DNA of 59,838 bases from an uncultured Clostridia bacterium (GTDB lineage: Bacteria > Bacillota > Clostridia > Lachnospirales > CAG-274). The stretch lies in the NCBI GenBank assembly GCA_947631975.1, contig CANRNM010000002.1:1-59838 (forward strand), written 5' to 3'. The position numbers were made by a program, and so were the translations under genes. Positions 1-8,253 of this stretch are shown in pieces. The notes beneath the pieces were generated by a model. It ran no database searches, was not told where the DNA came from, and was given only the letters and a program-made list of their open reading frames with translations. Position 1 is the stretch's first letter. Each line of letters starts with the position of its first letter.

Positions 1-99
1 TTCAAAAAACCGAGGATAGACAACTATCTCAGAATAACTATAGGAACCGACGAACAGATGAGCGCTTTGCTCGATGCGATAAGGAGATATATGAAATGA
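1..99 (+). CDS. hisC: Histidinol-phosphate aminotransferase, C-terminal end (partial)
   Basis: The first 32 codons are open in frame 1 and stop with TGA at 97-99. The residues include NYLRITIGTDEQM followed by a short amphipathic helix, which matches the usual C-terminus of HisC, the PLP-dependent aminotransferase of histidine biosynthesis. The rest of the gene lies outside the window. The stop overlaps the start of the next gene by four bases (ATGA), so the two are probably co-transcribed and translationally coupled. The call rests on a short tail only; a related class I/II aminotransferase cannot be excluded. Confidence 0.6.
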   Translation, partial: FKKPRIDNYLRITIGTDEQMSALLDAIRRYMK

Positions 100-1385
100 A
101 AAAATTTATAATATTTTTTGCAGCACTTATATTGATGGCAATGCCTGTATACGCCGAGGACATAATAACCTCGGAGGTAGTTACCGGACCGTCTATGCAG
201 GAACTTCACGACCACTTCTACAAAAGCGACATACCTGCCGTTTTTTCAAATATAAGAGCGGCTGCTCCGACATCAAACTTGTTCTACGATCAGCTTACGG
301 ATACAGAAAAGCCCATATATGACGCTTTTGAAGTTCAGATAAATAATACTCTCGACGGAAAATCGCCCGTGACCTGCGACCTTAAATTAACAGTCGAAAA
401 AAATCTTCAAGTAACCAAAGAAAACTTTTTTCCTATAATAGTACCTGCTATTGAAAAAGCATATAATATGAACATGAACACTATCCTTTTTAGAGGAGAG
501 TATGCATTTGTAAACCTGGATCACCCCGAATATTTCTGGATAGACAGCCAAAAATTCGGCGTATCCTACTCCGCAAACTATTACTCTTCATCAGGAGAAG
601 TCAATCTTCATATGGAATATGGCAAACTCGCGGAATCAACAGGAACCACATATTTCCTGGATATATATAACGACAACCCGAAAGCCGTTAAAAAAGACTA
701 TGATGACATGATGGCAAAGGCAAAGGAGATAGTAAGCTCCGTGCCCAAGGGCAGCAGCGACTGGGGAAAAATAAATCACTACATGAACTGGTTCGGAAAT
801 AACTGCACCTATAACGAATATCTTGGCAATGGAGAAACAGCTTATGCTTACATTGCGCCTTCGGCATTGCTCCACGGGGAAGACGGCAAAAACGCTCCCG
901 TGTGCGAGGGCTACAGCGAGGCGTTCAAGGTACTCTGCGATATGTCGGGCATAAAGGCTATGTGCGCAGAATCCGCCGGACACAAGTGGAACTTTGTGTG
1001 CCTTGACGGAAAATACTATCACTGCGACCCCACATGGTTTGATAACTGCAAAGACAGTGATCCCAATGGTATATCGCCATACCAGTTTATGCTCATAGGT
1101 TCCGTTAACATGCAAAACAGGGATCAGCACGACAACCATGTTATATCCTTCCAGAAGCCGTTTCAGCCGCCTGCTATATCAGCAACGGACTATCTCAATG
1201 ATAATGGTATAAACGACTATAATATACTTAATATAAACAACGACAACATAATTAATAAAAATGACTCTATAGATTTGCTTAAAATAATAAGCGGTATGTC
1301 AAATGGTACTGCAAAGGATGTAAACGGCGACGGAAAAACCGACCTGAACGACGTTGTAAAAATGCAAAAGCTTATGTTCGGATAA
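96..1385 (+). CDS. Secreted transglutaminase-like protein with C-terminal dockerin
   Basis: A 429-residue protein with a signal peptide (residues 1-20, cleavage near VYA-ED). A transglutaminase/protease-like core spans roughly residues 200-330. The candidate triad is C270 (in VCEGYSEAF), H296 (in GHKWNFV) and D311 (in CDPTW), the spacing expected for bacterial transglutaminase-core proteins that act as cysteine peptidases or crosslinkers. The C-terminus resembles a type I dockerin: two calcium-loop segments at residues 379-390 (NINNDNIINKND) and 408-419 (DVNGDGKTDLND), each followed by a helix. The first loop has Asn at position 1 instead of Asp, so it may bind calcium weakly. The dockerin implies attachment to a cohesin-bearing scaffold elsewhere. 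The start overlaps the hisC stop by 4 bp, with AGGAG upstream at 81-86. Confidence 0.85.
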   Translation: MKKFIIFFAALILMAMPVYAEDIITSEVVTGPSMQELHDHFYKSDIPAVFSNIRAAAPTSNLFYDQLTDTEKPIYDAFEVQINNTLDGKSPVTCDLKLTVEKNLQVTKENFFPIIVPAIEKAYNMNMNTILFRGEYAFVNLDHPEYFWIDSQKFGVSYSANYYSSSGEVNLHMEYGKLAESTGTTYFLDIYNDNPKAVKKDYDDMMAKAKEIVSSVPKGSSDWGKINHYMNWFGNNCTYNEYLGNGETAYAYIAPSALLHGEDGKNAPVCEGYSEAFKVLCDMSGIKAMCAESAGHKWNFVCLDGKYYHCDPTWFDNCKDSDPNGISPYQFMLIGSVNMQNRDQHDNHVISFQKPFQPPAISATDYLNDNGINDYNILNINNDNIINKNDSIDLLKIISGMSNGTAKDVNGDGKTDLNDVVKMQKLMFG

Positions 1386-1390
1386 TAAAT

Positions 1391-1448
1391 ATCCGCAGTC
1401 GGCAGCCTGCCCCAAAATAGAGACAGAAGCCAAACTGCGGATTTTTTT
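1391..1448 (+). terminator. Intrinsic terminator after the transglutaminase gene
   Basis: Arms ATCCGCAGT (1391-1399) and ACTGCGGAT (1434-1442) pair perfectly and are followed by a run of T. The loop is long (34 bases), so it may be a weaker terminator. Confidence 0.6.
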
Positions 1449-1481
1449 ATGCATAAAAACGCTTTGTTATCATGTATGTAA

Positions 1482-2654
1482 TTATATCCTCGCCACGCCC
1501 GTTCTCTTTGCCGCCTCGGATACAGCTCTGGCTATGTCCTTTGAGACGGATTTGTTGAGAGCGGAGGGAATGATAATGCCCTTTTCTCTGTCCTCTGCCG
1601 TTACAAGCCTTGATATGGCGTCTGAGGCGGCAAGCATCATTTCTTCGTTTATGTCGCTCGCTCTCACATCCAGAGCGCCTCTGAATATGCCCGGAAACGC
1701 AAGCACGTTGTTTATCTGATTGGGATAGTCCGAACGACCCGTAGCAACTACCCTTGCGCCTGCTTTGAGCGCCTCCTCGGGGAGTATCTCGGGGTTGGGG
1801 TTTGCCATGGCGAAAATAATGGCGTCCTTATTCATTGTGCGCACCATATCGCCCGTGAGTATATTGGGTGCCGAAACGCCTATGAATATATCCGCTCCCT
1901 TTATGATATCCGCAAGCTCGCCGTCCTCCCTGTTGGGATTTGTTATGCTTGCAAGCTCTGCAAGGGACTTGTCCTTATACTGCTTGTCGGCTGTTATAAC
2001 GCCGTCGATATTGCGCATGACTATGTTTTTGAAGCCTGCCTTCAAAAGAAGCTTAGCTATGGCAGTGCCCGCCGCGCCCGCTCCGCTCATGACTACCTTG
2101 CAGTCCTCGGCATATTTGCCCGTGAGCTTGAGCGCATTTCTTATGCCCGAAAGCACAACTACAGCCGTTCCGTGCTGGTCGTCATGAAAAACGGGGATAT
2201 TGCAGAGCTTTTTAAGCCTCTCCTCTATCTCAAAACAACGGGGAGCGCCAATGTCCTCCAGATTTATGCCTCCGAAGCTGTCGGATATCCTATAAATGGT
2301 CTCCACCACTTCGTCCGTATTCTGCGTGTTAAGGCAGAGAGGAAAGGCGTCCACATCGGCAAATTCCTTAAAAAGCACACACTTGCCTTCCATAACGGGC
2401 ATACCCGCAACACCGCCTATATTGCCAAGTCCGAGCACAGCGGAGCCATCCGTTATGACAGCCACCATGTTGTGCTTTCTAGTGAGCTCATACACCCTGT
2501 CGGGGTCCTCCTTTATGGCAAGGCAGGGCTCCGCAACTCCGGGAGTATAGGCAACGGAGAGGTCGTCGGCATTGTTCACCTCTGCCCTTGAAATGACCTC
2601 TATTTTACCCTTCCATTCCGCATGTTTTTCCATAGCTATCTTTTTATAATCCAT
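1482..2654 (-). CDS. NAD(P)-dependent malic enzyme
   Basis: A 390-residue protein of the short bacterial malic enzyme family, which oxidatively decarboxylates malate to pyruvate. Visible hallmarks are VAYTPGVAEPCLAI near residue 40, the malic N-terminal domain, FHDDQHGTA near residue 150 and the Rossmann segment SGAGAAGTAIAKLL near residue 185. An upstream in-frame extension exists, but AAAAGGAGAG lies just before the ATG at 2654, which decides the start. It is the last gene of a minus-strand operon after the PHP gene and smpB, 19 bases downstream of the smpB stop. Cofactor preference (NAD or NADP) cannot be told from reading. Confidence 0.92.
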   Translation of the reverse strand: MDYKKIAMEKHAEWKGKIEVISRAEVNNADDLSVAYTPGVAEPCLAIKEDPDRVYELTRKHNMVAVITDGSAVLGLGNIGGVAGMPVMEGKCVLFKEFADVDAFPLCLNTQNTDEVVETIYRISDSFGGINLEDIGAPRCFEIEERLKKLCNIPVFHDDQHGTAVVVLSGIRNALKLTGKYAEDCKVVMSGAGAAGTAIAKLLLKAGFKNIVMRNIDGVITADKQYKDKSLAELASITNPNREDGELADIIKGADIFIGVSAPNILTGDMVRTMNKDAIIFAMANPNPEILPEEALKAGARVVATGRSDYPNQINNVLAFPGIFRGALDVRASDINEEMMLAASDAISRLVTAEDREKGIIIPSALNKSVSKDIARAVSEAAKRTGVARI

Positions 2655-2673
2655 TTTTATCTCTCCTTTTTGT

Positions 2674-3147
2674 CTAATACTGAAGCTTATGCTTGAAGTC
2701 CTTTTCGGCGCTTCTCTGTTCGTCCTTCTTGGCGATATCCCGCCGCTTGTCATAGAGCTTTTTGCCCTTTGCTATGGCTATATCCAGCTTTACAAGGCTG
2801 CCCTTGAAATACACCCTCAAGGGCACTATCGTATATCCGTCCCTTGTAACCGCTCCTATGAGCTTGTTTATTTCATATTTATGCAGAAGCAAGCGTCTGT
2901 CGGCAAGGGGATCGTGATTGAAAATATTGCCCTGCTCATACGGGCTTATGTGCATCTGCTTTATTATAGCCTCTCCGTTTTCTATGGAGATATAGCTCTC
3001 CTTGAGATTGCACCTGCCCGCGCGCATGGACTTGACCTCCGTACCCGTGAGCGCAATGCCCGCCTGAAAGGTCTCCAATATGAAATAATCGTGATATGCC
3101 TTTTTATTCTGAGCAATAAGCCTGTTTTCACTTTTATTTTTAGGCAT
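2674..3147 (-). CDS. smpB: SsrA-binding protein SmpB
   Basis: A 157-residue protein that partners with tmRNA in trans-translation, rescuing stalled ribosomes. The N-terminal [19 protein letters not shown] and [18 protein letters not shown] segments are the conserved OB-fold core. The C-terminal [19 protein letters not shown] region is the basic tail that enters the mRNA channel. Length is normal. It sits 6 bases after the PHP gene and upstream of malic enzyme. The tmRNA gene itself is not in the window. Confidence 0.96.
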   Translation of the reverse strand: MPKNKSENRLIAQNKKAYHDYFILETFQAGIALTGTEVKSMRAGRCNLKESYISIENGEAIIKQMHISPYEQGNIFNHDPLADRRLLLHKYEINKLIGAVTRDGYTIVPLRVYFKGSLVKLDIAIAKGKKLYDKRRDIAKKDEQRSAEKDFKHKLQY

Positions 3148-3153
3148 TTAAAA

Positions 3154-4002
3154 TTATCTCTCCTTTTTTAATTCGCTTTTAAGCCCCTCCACAAGGCTAT
3201 AGGGTATCTCCAGCTCTCCGTAGCCCGTGCCGAGCTCAAGCCCCGGCTTATTTTTGCCGTGGAAGTCGCTTCCTCCGCTTATCTTAAGCCCTTTTCTCTC
3301 GGCAAGCCTTTTTATATACTCTGTCTCGGAGGCGCTGTGAGTTGAATAATAAGCTTCTATTGCCGAAAGTCCGCGCTTTTTAAGCTCCGAAACGATGTAT
3401 TCGAGCCTGCGCTCGGAGACCTTGTAAGTAAAGGGATGCGCAAGCACCGAAATGCCTCCGCTCCGAGAAATGAGGCTCAATGTGGTATCATAGTCCATGA
3501 GGCTTCTTTTAACATAGGCGGGCTTGTCCTTGCCTATATAGCGTTCAAACGCCTCATTGTTGGAGGAGGCATAGCCCCTTTTAACTATCTCGCGAGCGAT
3601 ATGCGCCCTTGTTATAACGCTGCCGCCCGCCGAGGCTGCAACATCGTCATAGCTTATATTCACGCCTATGGAGCTGAGCTTTTCAATCATGAGCATATTT
3701 CTCTCGGCACGGCTTTTTTTGAGCTTACAAAGAGCGGAAATAAGCTCTTCGCCGCTGTCAATGAAAAGCCCCACTATATGAAGCTCGTTGTTGTCAAAGT
3801 CGGTGGATATCTCCACTCCCCTTATGACCTCAACGCCGTATTTGCCGCCCCAATACATAGCCTTGTCCGTGCCGTCGAGAGTGTCGTGGTCGGTAAGGGC
3901 AAGAGCGGAAAGTCCCTTTTTTGCCGCAAGCTCCACTAGCTCTTTGGGCGAAAGAGTACCGTCAGAATATATACTGTGGGTATGCAGATCTGCCGTTTTC
4001 AT
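3154..4002 (-). CDS. PHP-domain phosphoesterase (TrpH/YciV type)
   Basis: A 282-residue metal-dependent phosphoesterase. The N-terminus carries the PHP motifs DLHTHSIYSDG and LTDHDTLDG, followed by RGVEIS, and the C-terminus has SGGSDFHGKNKPG, together forming the metal centre. Stand-alone PHP proteins of this size include 3',5'-nucleotide bisphosphate phosphatases, but the substrate here is not proven. A GTG nine bases upstream is possible, but the sequence AGAGGTGAG ends about 7 bases before the ATG at 4002, favouring the ATG. It is the first gene of the PHP-smpB-malic enzyme operon. Confidence 0.85.
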   Translation of the reverse strand: MKTADLHTHSIYSDGTLSPKELVELAAKKGLSALALTDHDTLDGTDKAMYWGGKYGVEVIRGVEISTDFDNNELHIVGLFIDSGEELISALCKLKKSRAERNMLMIEKLSSIGVNISYDDVAASAGGSVITRAHIAREIVKRGYASSNNEAFERYIGKDKPAYVKRSLMDYDTTLSLISRSGGISVLAHPFTYKVSERRLEYIVSELKKRGLSAIEAYYSTHSASETEYIKRLAERKGLKISGGSDFHGKNKPGLELGTGYGELEIPYSLVEGLKSELKKER

Positions 4003-4101
4003 ATAGCTCACCTCTTAGTTTATTTTATACCGTATTTCCTAAAAATGCAAGGGTGTATTGTGTCCTTTAATGTCTTTTATATAAAAAAACTGTATTTTTG
4101 G

Positions 4102-4107
4102 TATAAT
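4102..4107 (+). promoter_or_regulatory. Possible extended -10 element for the MATE gene
   Basis: TGGTATAAT is an extended -10 box (TGn followed by TATAAT) about 76 bases before the MATE start. No convincing -35 box is visible 17 bases upstream. A second TATAAT lies at 4145-4150. Either could drive the MATE-recX-S66 run. Confidence 0.35.
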
Positions 4108-4183
4108 TAAGAATAACTTAGTGGTATTTATGGTTTTTTTGCTGTATAATTGACTGGAAAGTTGTATATGAAAAGAGGTCTTT

Positions 4184-5566
4184 ATGATGTCAAAGGCAGT
4201 CAGAAACACGGAGGAAATACTCTCGGGAAATATGGTGAGAGCCATACTTACTCTTGCCGTACCCATATTTATAAACAACTTCATACAGACGCTTTACAAT
4301 CTGACCGATACATACTGGCTGGGAAAGCTCGGCACGAATGAAATGGCTGCCATATCTCTTGTGAGCCCTATACAGAGCATTATAATACAGTTCGGCACGG
4401 GACTTACGGTCGCGGGCTCCATACTCATAGCTCAATATGTGGGCGCAAGAGACGGTGAAAAGGCGCGTTCCATGGCAAACCACATTTTTGTCTGCTCCAT
4501 GATATTCGCGCTTGTGTGCGGTGTGCTCTGCTTTATGACTACGCCGTCCGTCGTAAAATGGCTGGGCGCAGAAGGAAGCATACTCACAATGGGCATAACA
4601 TATATAAGGATAGTTATAACCGACCTGCCCTTTTTGTTTATGATAAACATTTTCTCGGCAGTCAATCAGGCTCAGGGCGACACGGTGAGACCCATGCAGC
4701 TGAATCTTCTGGGCATAGTCATAAATATGGTGCTCGACCCGCTTTTCATAATGGGCTTCAAATGGGGCATAGCCGGAGCGGCGCTTGCCACCATGCTTGC
4801 AAAGGTGCCCTGCGCTCTCATAGCGAGCATAAGCCTTTTCAATCAAAAAAACGCCATACCCATAAATTTAAGAGGCTTCAGATTTGACGGCACTCTTTTC
4901 GGCAGGATAGTTTCCGTGGGTCTGCCCACCGCTCTGGGCAATTCCACAATGCAGTTCGGCTTTCTGCTTATGACAAAGAATGTGCTCGTTTTCGGCAGCG
5001 GAGCTATGGCGGCATACGGCATAGGCAACAGAATAAACGGCATGATAACCATGCCCGCAAACGCTCTGGGCGACGCCGCCTCCACCATCGTGGGGCAGAA
5101 TGTGGGCGCAAAGCAATTAAGCCGAGCCGTGGATTCCTACAAAAAATCAAGGCTCATAGCGGCAGGCTTTCTGCTTGTGGCGGGCTTCATACTTTCCAGA
5201 AGCATAATTTCAACATCTATAGTAAGCATATTTTCGACGGATGCCAAGGTCATAGCCATGGCTTCGAAATTCCTGTCCATAATGGCGTTCTGGTGCTGGA
5301 CAAACGGCATATACACCACCACGAAGGGCATATTCAACGGAGCGGGAAACACAGTCGTTACAATGGCTGTGGAGGCTTCAAGGCTTTGGGTGTTCCGCTT
5401 TGCAACGCTCTTTATATTCAGCAGATTTTTCCACATGGCAGAACAGAGCGTGTGGTACTCCGTTGTGGCAAGCAACGGCATAGCTGCGTTTATACTGCTC
5501 GTATTCTACTACATGGGCTGGTGGAGACAAAGACTTTCTCCCGAGCTTAAGGCACAGACCGTATGA
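4184..5566 (+). CDS. MATE family efflux transporter
   Basis: A 460-residue, very hydrophobic protein with about 12 predicted membrane helices in two homologous halves, the size and pattern of the MATE (multidrug and toxin extrusion) family. Typical segments are LAVPIFINNFIQTLYNLTDT near the N-terminus, GAEGSILTMGITYIRI, and the second-half repeat GLPTALGNSTMQFGFLLM. These pumps export cationic drugs or metabolites using Na+ or H+ gradients; the substrate is unknown. AGAGGT lies before the ATG at 4184, with a second in-frame ATG next to it. Its stop overlaps the ribosome binding site of recX. Confidence 0.92.
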   Translation: MMSKAVRNTEEILSGNMVRAILTLAVPIFINNFIQTLYNLTDTYWLGKLGTNEMAAISLVSPIQSIIIQFGTGLTVAGSILIAQYVGARDGEKARSMANHIFVCSMIFALVCGVLCFMTTPSVVKWLGAEGSILTMGITYIRIVITDLPFLFMINIFSAVNQAQGDTVRPMQLNLLGIVINMVLDPLFIMGFKWGIAGAALATMLAKVPCALIASISLFNQKNAIPINLRGFRFDGTLFGRIVSVGLPTALGNSTMQFGFLLMTKNVLVFGSGAMAAYGIGNRINGMITMPANALGDAASTIVGQNVGAKQLSRAVDSYKKSRLIAAGFLLVAGFILSRSIISTSIVSIFSTDAKVIAMASKFLSIMAFWCWTNGIYTTTKGIFNGAGNTVVTMAVEASRLWVFRFATLFIFSRFFHMAEQSVWYSVVASNGIAAFILLVFYYMGWWRQRLSPELKAQTV

Positions 5567-5577
5567 GAGGTAAATAT

Positions 5578-6198
5578 ATGAAAATAACCGACATTAAACC
5601 GCAGGCAAAAAATGAAAACAGGGTGTCAATATTCATAGACGGCAGTTTTGCCTTCGGCATGGACAAAAACGACTGCGCCTTTATGGGGCTTAAGGCGGGC
5701 GACGAAATAACGAGGGAAAAATACGACTATATCGCCGACAATGTGCTCTATACAAGCGCATACAAAAAAGCCGACAGATACATAGGCTTCAAGATGCGCA
5801 CCGAAAAAGAGGTGCGCCGAAAGCTAAGAGAGGAGGACTTCGGCGAGGATATAATAGAAAGAGTTATCGCCTCCATGCTCAAATACAAATATATAGACGA
5901 TGAAAGCTATGCCGTAATGTACGCAAAGGACTGCGCAAGGCTCAAAAAATGGGGAAGCGAAAGAATAAAAGCGGAGCTTATGAAAAAGGGCGTAGGAGAA
6001 GCCGTTATAGAAAGAGCGCTTGAAGGATCGGACATAGAGGATACGGAGGAAGTAATAACTAGGCTTATCGAAAAGCGCATAAAGACCACTCCCATAGACA
6101 TAAAGGAAAAGCAGAGGCATTTTAATTTCCTTTTGAGGCGGGGCTTTAAGAGCGAGGACATAAAAAAAGTGCTTTCAAAATACGAACAGGAGAATTAA
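5578..6198 (+). CDS. recX: Regulatory protein RecX
   Basis: A 206-residue protein of the RecX family, which modulates RecA filament growth. It has tandem three-helix RecX repeats: YKKADRYIGFKMRTEKEVRRKL, then LREEDFGEDIIERVI, KKWGSERIKAELMKKGV, and RHFNFLLRRGFKSEDIKKVL. A start 15 bases upstream is possible, but GAGAGG lies just before the ATG at 5578. It follows MATE and precedes an S66 peptidase with a 2-base gap, so all three are likely one transcript. recA is not in the window. Confidence 0.85.
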   Translation: MKITDIKPQAKNENRVSIFIDGSFAFGMDKNDCAFMGLKAGDEITREKYDYIADNVLYTSAYKKADRYIGFKMRTEKEVRRKLREEDFGEDIIERVIASMLKYKYIDDESYAVMYAKDCARLKKWGSERIKAELMKKGVGEAVIERALEGSDIEDTEEVITRLIEKRIKTTPIDIKEKQRHFNFLLRRGFKSEDIKKVLSKYEQEN

Positions 6199-6200
6199 AA

Positions 6201-7049
6201 ATGGAAAATAATTTCAAAGCGGGCATAGTGTGCTGTTCGGACGGACAGCCCTTAGCAAACGAAAAGGACATAATAAGGCTTGAGAGCACTCTCAAAAATA
6301 TAGGCATAACTCCCGTTCTCAGCCCCTATATATACGAGGACTACAATGTTTTCAGCGCATGCGCGGAGAAAAGAGCGGAAGCCCTCATGGACTTTTACAA
6401 TAACGACGAAATAAAAGCCATATTCGACATATCGGGCGGAGACATAGCAAATGAGGTTTTGGGCTTTTTGGACTTTGAAAAAATAGCAAAGAGCAATAAA
6501 CGATTCTGGGGCTATTCCGACCTAAGCACGGTGATAAACGCAATATACAGCAAAACGGGCAAAAGCTCCGTTTTGTATCAGATAAGAAACCTTGTGTACG
6601 ACCACGGCGAGGAACAGACAAGGAGATTTAAAAGCGCCGTGTTTGAAAACGGCAGAGAGCTTTTTGACATAAAATATCGCTTTATACAGGGCGAAAGCAT
6701 GGAGGGCGTTGTAGTAGGCGGAAACATACGCTGTCTTTTAAAGCTTGCGGGCACGGAATATTTCCCCGACACAAGGGACAAAATACTGCTTCTGGAAGCA
6801 TGGCACGGAAAGCCCGCCCAGATGACGGCATACCTCAATCAGCTTAAATATATGGGCGTTTTTGAAAATGTGAAAGGAATACTTCTGGGCACATTCATGG
6901 TGATGGAAGCCGAAAACATCAAGCCCGACATCATAGAGCTTGTAAAAAAATGCGCAGGCGAAAACATACCCATAGCCAAGACCCGTGAAATAGGCCACGC
7001 CACGGACTCAAAGGCGATAGTTATAGGGGAATATATGCGGTTTTATTAA
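6201..7049 (+). CDS. S66 family peptidase (LD-carboxypeptidase/MccF-like)
   Basis: A 282-residue protein of the peptidase S66 family, serine enzymes that either trim muropeptide tetrapeptides (LdcA) or cleave microcin C-type toxins (MccF). The Ser-Glu-His triad is visible: Ser in FWGYSDLS (near residue 114), Glu in LLLEAW (near residue 198) and His in GHATDSKAI (near residue 269). The last gene of the MATE-recX-S66 run. Peptidoglycan recycling is the default guess; the family cannot be subdivided by eye. Confidence 0.87.
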   Translation: MENNFKAGIVCCSDGQPLANEKDIIRLESTLKNIGITPVLSPYIYEDYNVFSACAEKRAEALMDFYNNDEIKAIFDISGGDIANEVLGFLDFEKIAKSNKRFWGYSDLSTVINAIYSKTGKSSVLYQIRNLVYDHGEEQTRRFKSAVFENGRELFDIKYRFIQGESMEGVVVGGNIRCLLKLAGTEYFPDTRDKILLLEAWHGKPAQMTAYLNQLKYMGVFENVKGILLGTFMVMEAENIKPDIIELVKKCAGENIPIAKTREIGHATDSKAIVIGEYMRFY

Positions 7050-7056
7050 ACACGAG

Positions 7057-7665
7057 CTAAAATGCTTCCGCCAACATCCTATCCCATTCGGCTTTCATTC
7101 TGCGGTATGTCTTTTCGCTCACGCCCATTATGGCTATGGCGTCCTTTGTCATTATTTCGCCCCGTTTCACTCTCTTGTATATATGTATATAGTCGGCAGG
7201 GTCGTATATCCTTCTTCTGCCGAATTTTATGCCTCTTGCCATGGCGGCGGCTATGCCCTCTGCCTGCCTCTGTCTTATGTTCGTGCGCTCCGTTTCCGAC
7301 ACAAACGAAAGCACCTGGAGTACCAGATCCGCCACAAATGTACCCATGAGGTCCTTATTCCTCGTGGTGTCAAGAAGGGGCATATCTATAACAATTATAT
7401 CCGCCTTTTTCTCCTGCGTTATCTTGCGCCACTGCTCTATTATTTCCTTATAATTCCTGCCTAGCCTGTCAATGCTCTTTATGACTATGACATCGTTCTT
7501 TTTCACCTTTTTTACAAGCCTTTTATAATTTTCTCTCTCAAAATCCTTGCCGCTCTGCTTATCCGTATATATATTCTGCGGAGAAACACCGTATTCCCGC
7601 ATCGCTATGAGCTGTCTGTCCTCGTTCTGCTCCTTTGTGGACACTCTCACATAACCGTATTTCAT
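7057..7665 (-). CDS. Serine recombinase (resolvase/invertase family)
   Basis: A 202-residue site-specific recombinase. The N-terminal catalytic domain has MKYGYVRVSTKEQNEDRQ with the nucleophile Ser9, the Arg-bearing SIDRLGRNYKEI, and the ERTNIRQRQAEGI helix E segment; the C-terminus is a short helix-turn-helix (SEKTYRRMKAEW). Length and order match Hin/Gin-type invertases and Tn3-type resolvases. GGAGGTGATAG just before the ATG at 7665 decides the start over an unsupported 70-residue extension. It is not next to a transposase or an obvious invertible segment, so its recombination site is unknown. It points away from the TSCPD gene. Confidence 0.9.
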   Translation of the reverse strand: MKYGYVRVSTKEQNEDRQLIAMREYGVSPQNIYTDKQSGKDFERENYKRLVKKVKKNDVIVIKSIDRLGRNYKEIIEQWRKITQEKKADIIVIDMPLLDTTRNKDLMGTFVADLVLQVLSFVSETERTNIRQRQAEGIAAAMARGIKFGRRRIYDPADYIHIYKRVKRGEIMTKDAIAIMGVSEKTYRRMKAEWDRMLAEAF

Positions 7666-7814
7666 TCTATCACCTCCGCCTAAGTATATAATACAACATA
7701 AGCAACAAAATGTACCGATATCAAATAAATAAAAGCAAAAAAATAACGCGTCCGCCGCGCTTTGATATATGCGAAAGCCTGACCCGCCGAGGCATATTTT
7801 TTTGAATACGGCTA

Positions 7815-7843
7815 TTGACAGGGCGAATTGAAATGTATAAAAT
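7815..7843 (+). promoter_or_regulatory. SigA-type promoter of the TSCPD gene
   Basis: TTGACA (7815-7820) and TAAAAT (7838-7843) are separated by 17 bases, a near-consensus vegetative promoter. Transcription would begin about 30 bases before the start at 7880. Confidence 0.7.
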
Positions 7844-7879
7844 AAAAATATAACGCTAAAAGAAAAAGGAGGCATAAAT

Positions 7880-8161
7880 ATGCGCTATGACTACATAACA
7901 AAGGGCACCTGCGCCCAAAAGATAAGCTTTGACATTAACGGAGATATAATAACAAATGTGGCGTTCACGGGAGGCTGCAACGGCAATCTAAAGGCTATTT
8001 CAAAGCTTGTGGACGGCATGAGCGTTGAGCAGATAGCGGGTACGCTTGAGGGCAACACCTGCGGTATGAAGGGTACATCCTGCGCAGACCAGCTTGCAAA
8101 GGCTGTGAAGAAGGCGTACGCCGAGCAAGGAGATGTGAAGCTTAAGGCAGCGGAGGTGTAA
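7880..8161 (+). CDS. TSCPD domain protein (TIGR03905 family)
   Basis: A 93-residue protein with the conserved cysteine pattern of the TSCPD family: TKGTCAQKISFDI, TGGCNGNLKAISKLVDGM, GNTCGMKGTSCADQLAKA. The same domain is found at the C-terminus of some ribonucleotide reductases; stand-alone copies are common in Clostridia and their role is unknown. The four cysteines suggest metal binding (inference). It is preceded by AAAAGGAGG and its own promoter, so it is probably monocistronic. A hairpin repeat lies just after the stop. Confidence 0.85.
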   Translation: MRYDYITKGTCAQKISFDINGDIITNVAFTGGCNGNLKAISKLVDGMSVEQIAGTLEGNTCGMKGTSCADQLAKAVKKAYAEQGDVKLKAAEV

Positions 8162-8166
8162 GATAT

Positions 8167-8190
8167 CGGGCGAGCAATGCTCGCCCCTAC
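8167..8190. repeat. Solo palindrome of the GGGCGnGCA family
   Basis: GGGCGAGCA (8168-8176) pairs with TGCTCGCCC (8178-8186), followed by CTAC. The same palindrome with CTAC forms the left end of the larger elements at 50197-50220 and 52381-52404. Here it stands alone between two convergent genes. Confidence 0.8.
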
Positions 8191-8253
8191 AGGCAAGGGT
8201 GTATAAAATTTACAGTCTATGCCCAAAATACAATATAACTCCGTGGGAGAGGT

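Noticed and set aside
2654-2753. 33-residue N-terminal extension of malic enzyme
   Set aside because: It overlaps the smpB coding end and lies upstream of the clear ribosome binding site for 2654.
7666-7875. 70-residue N-terminal extension of the serine recombinase
   Set aside because: It is Cys/Phe-rich, unlike any recombinase, and the GGAGGTGATAG site directly before 7665 sets the start; it also overlaps the divergent promoter.
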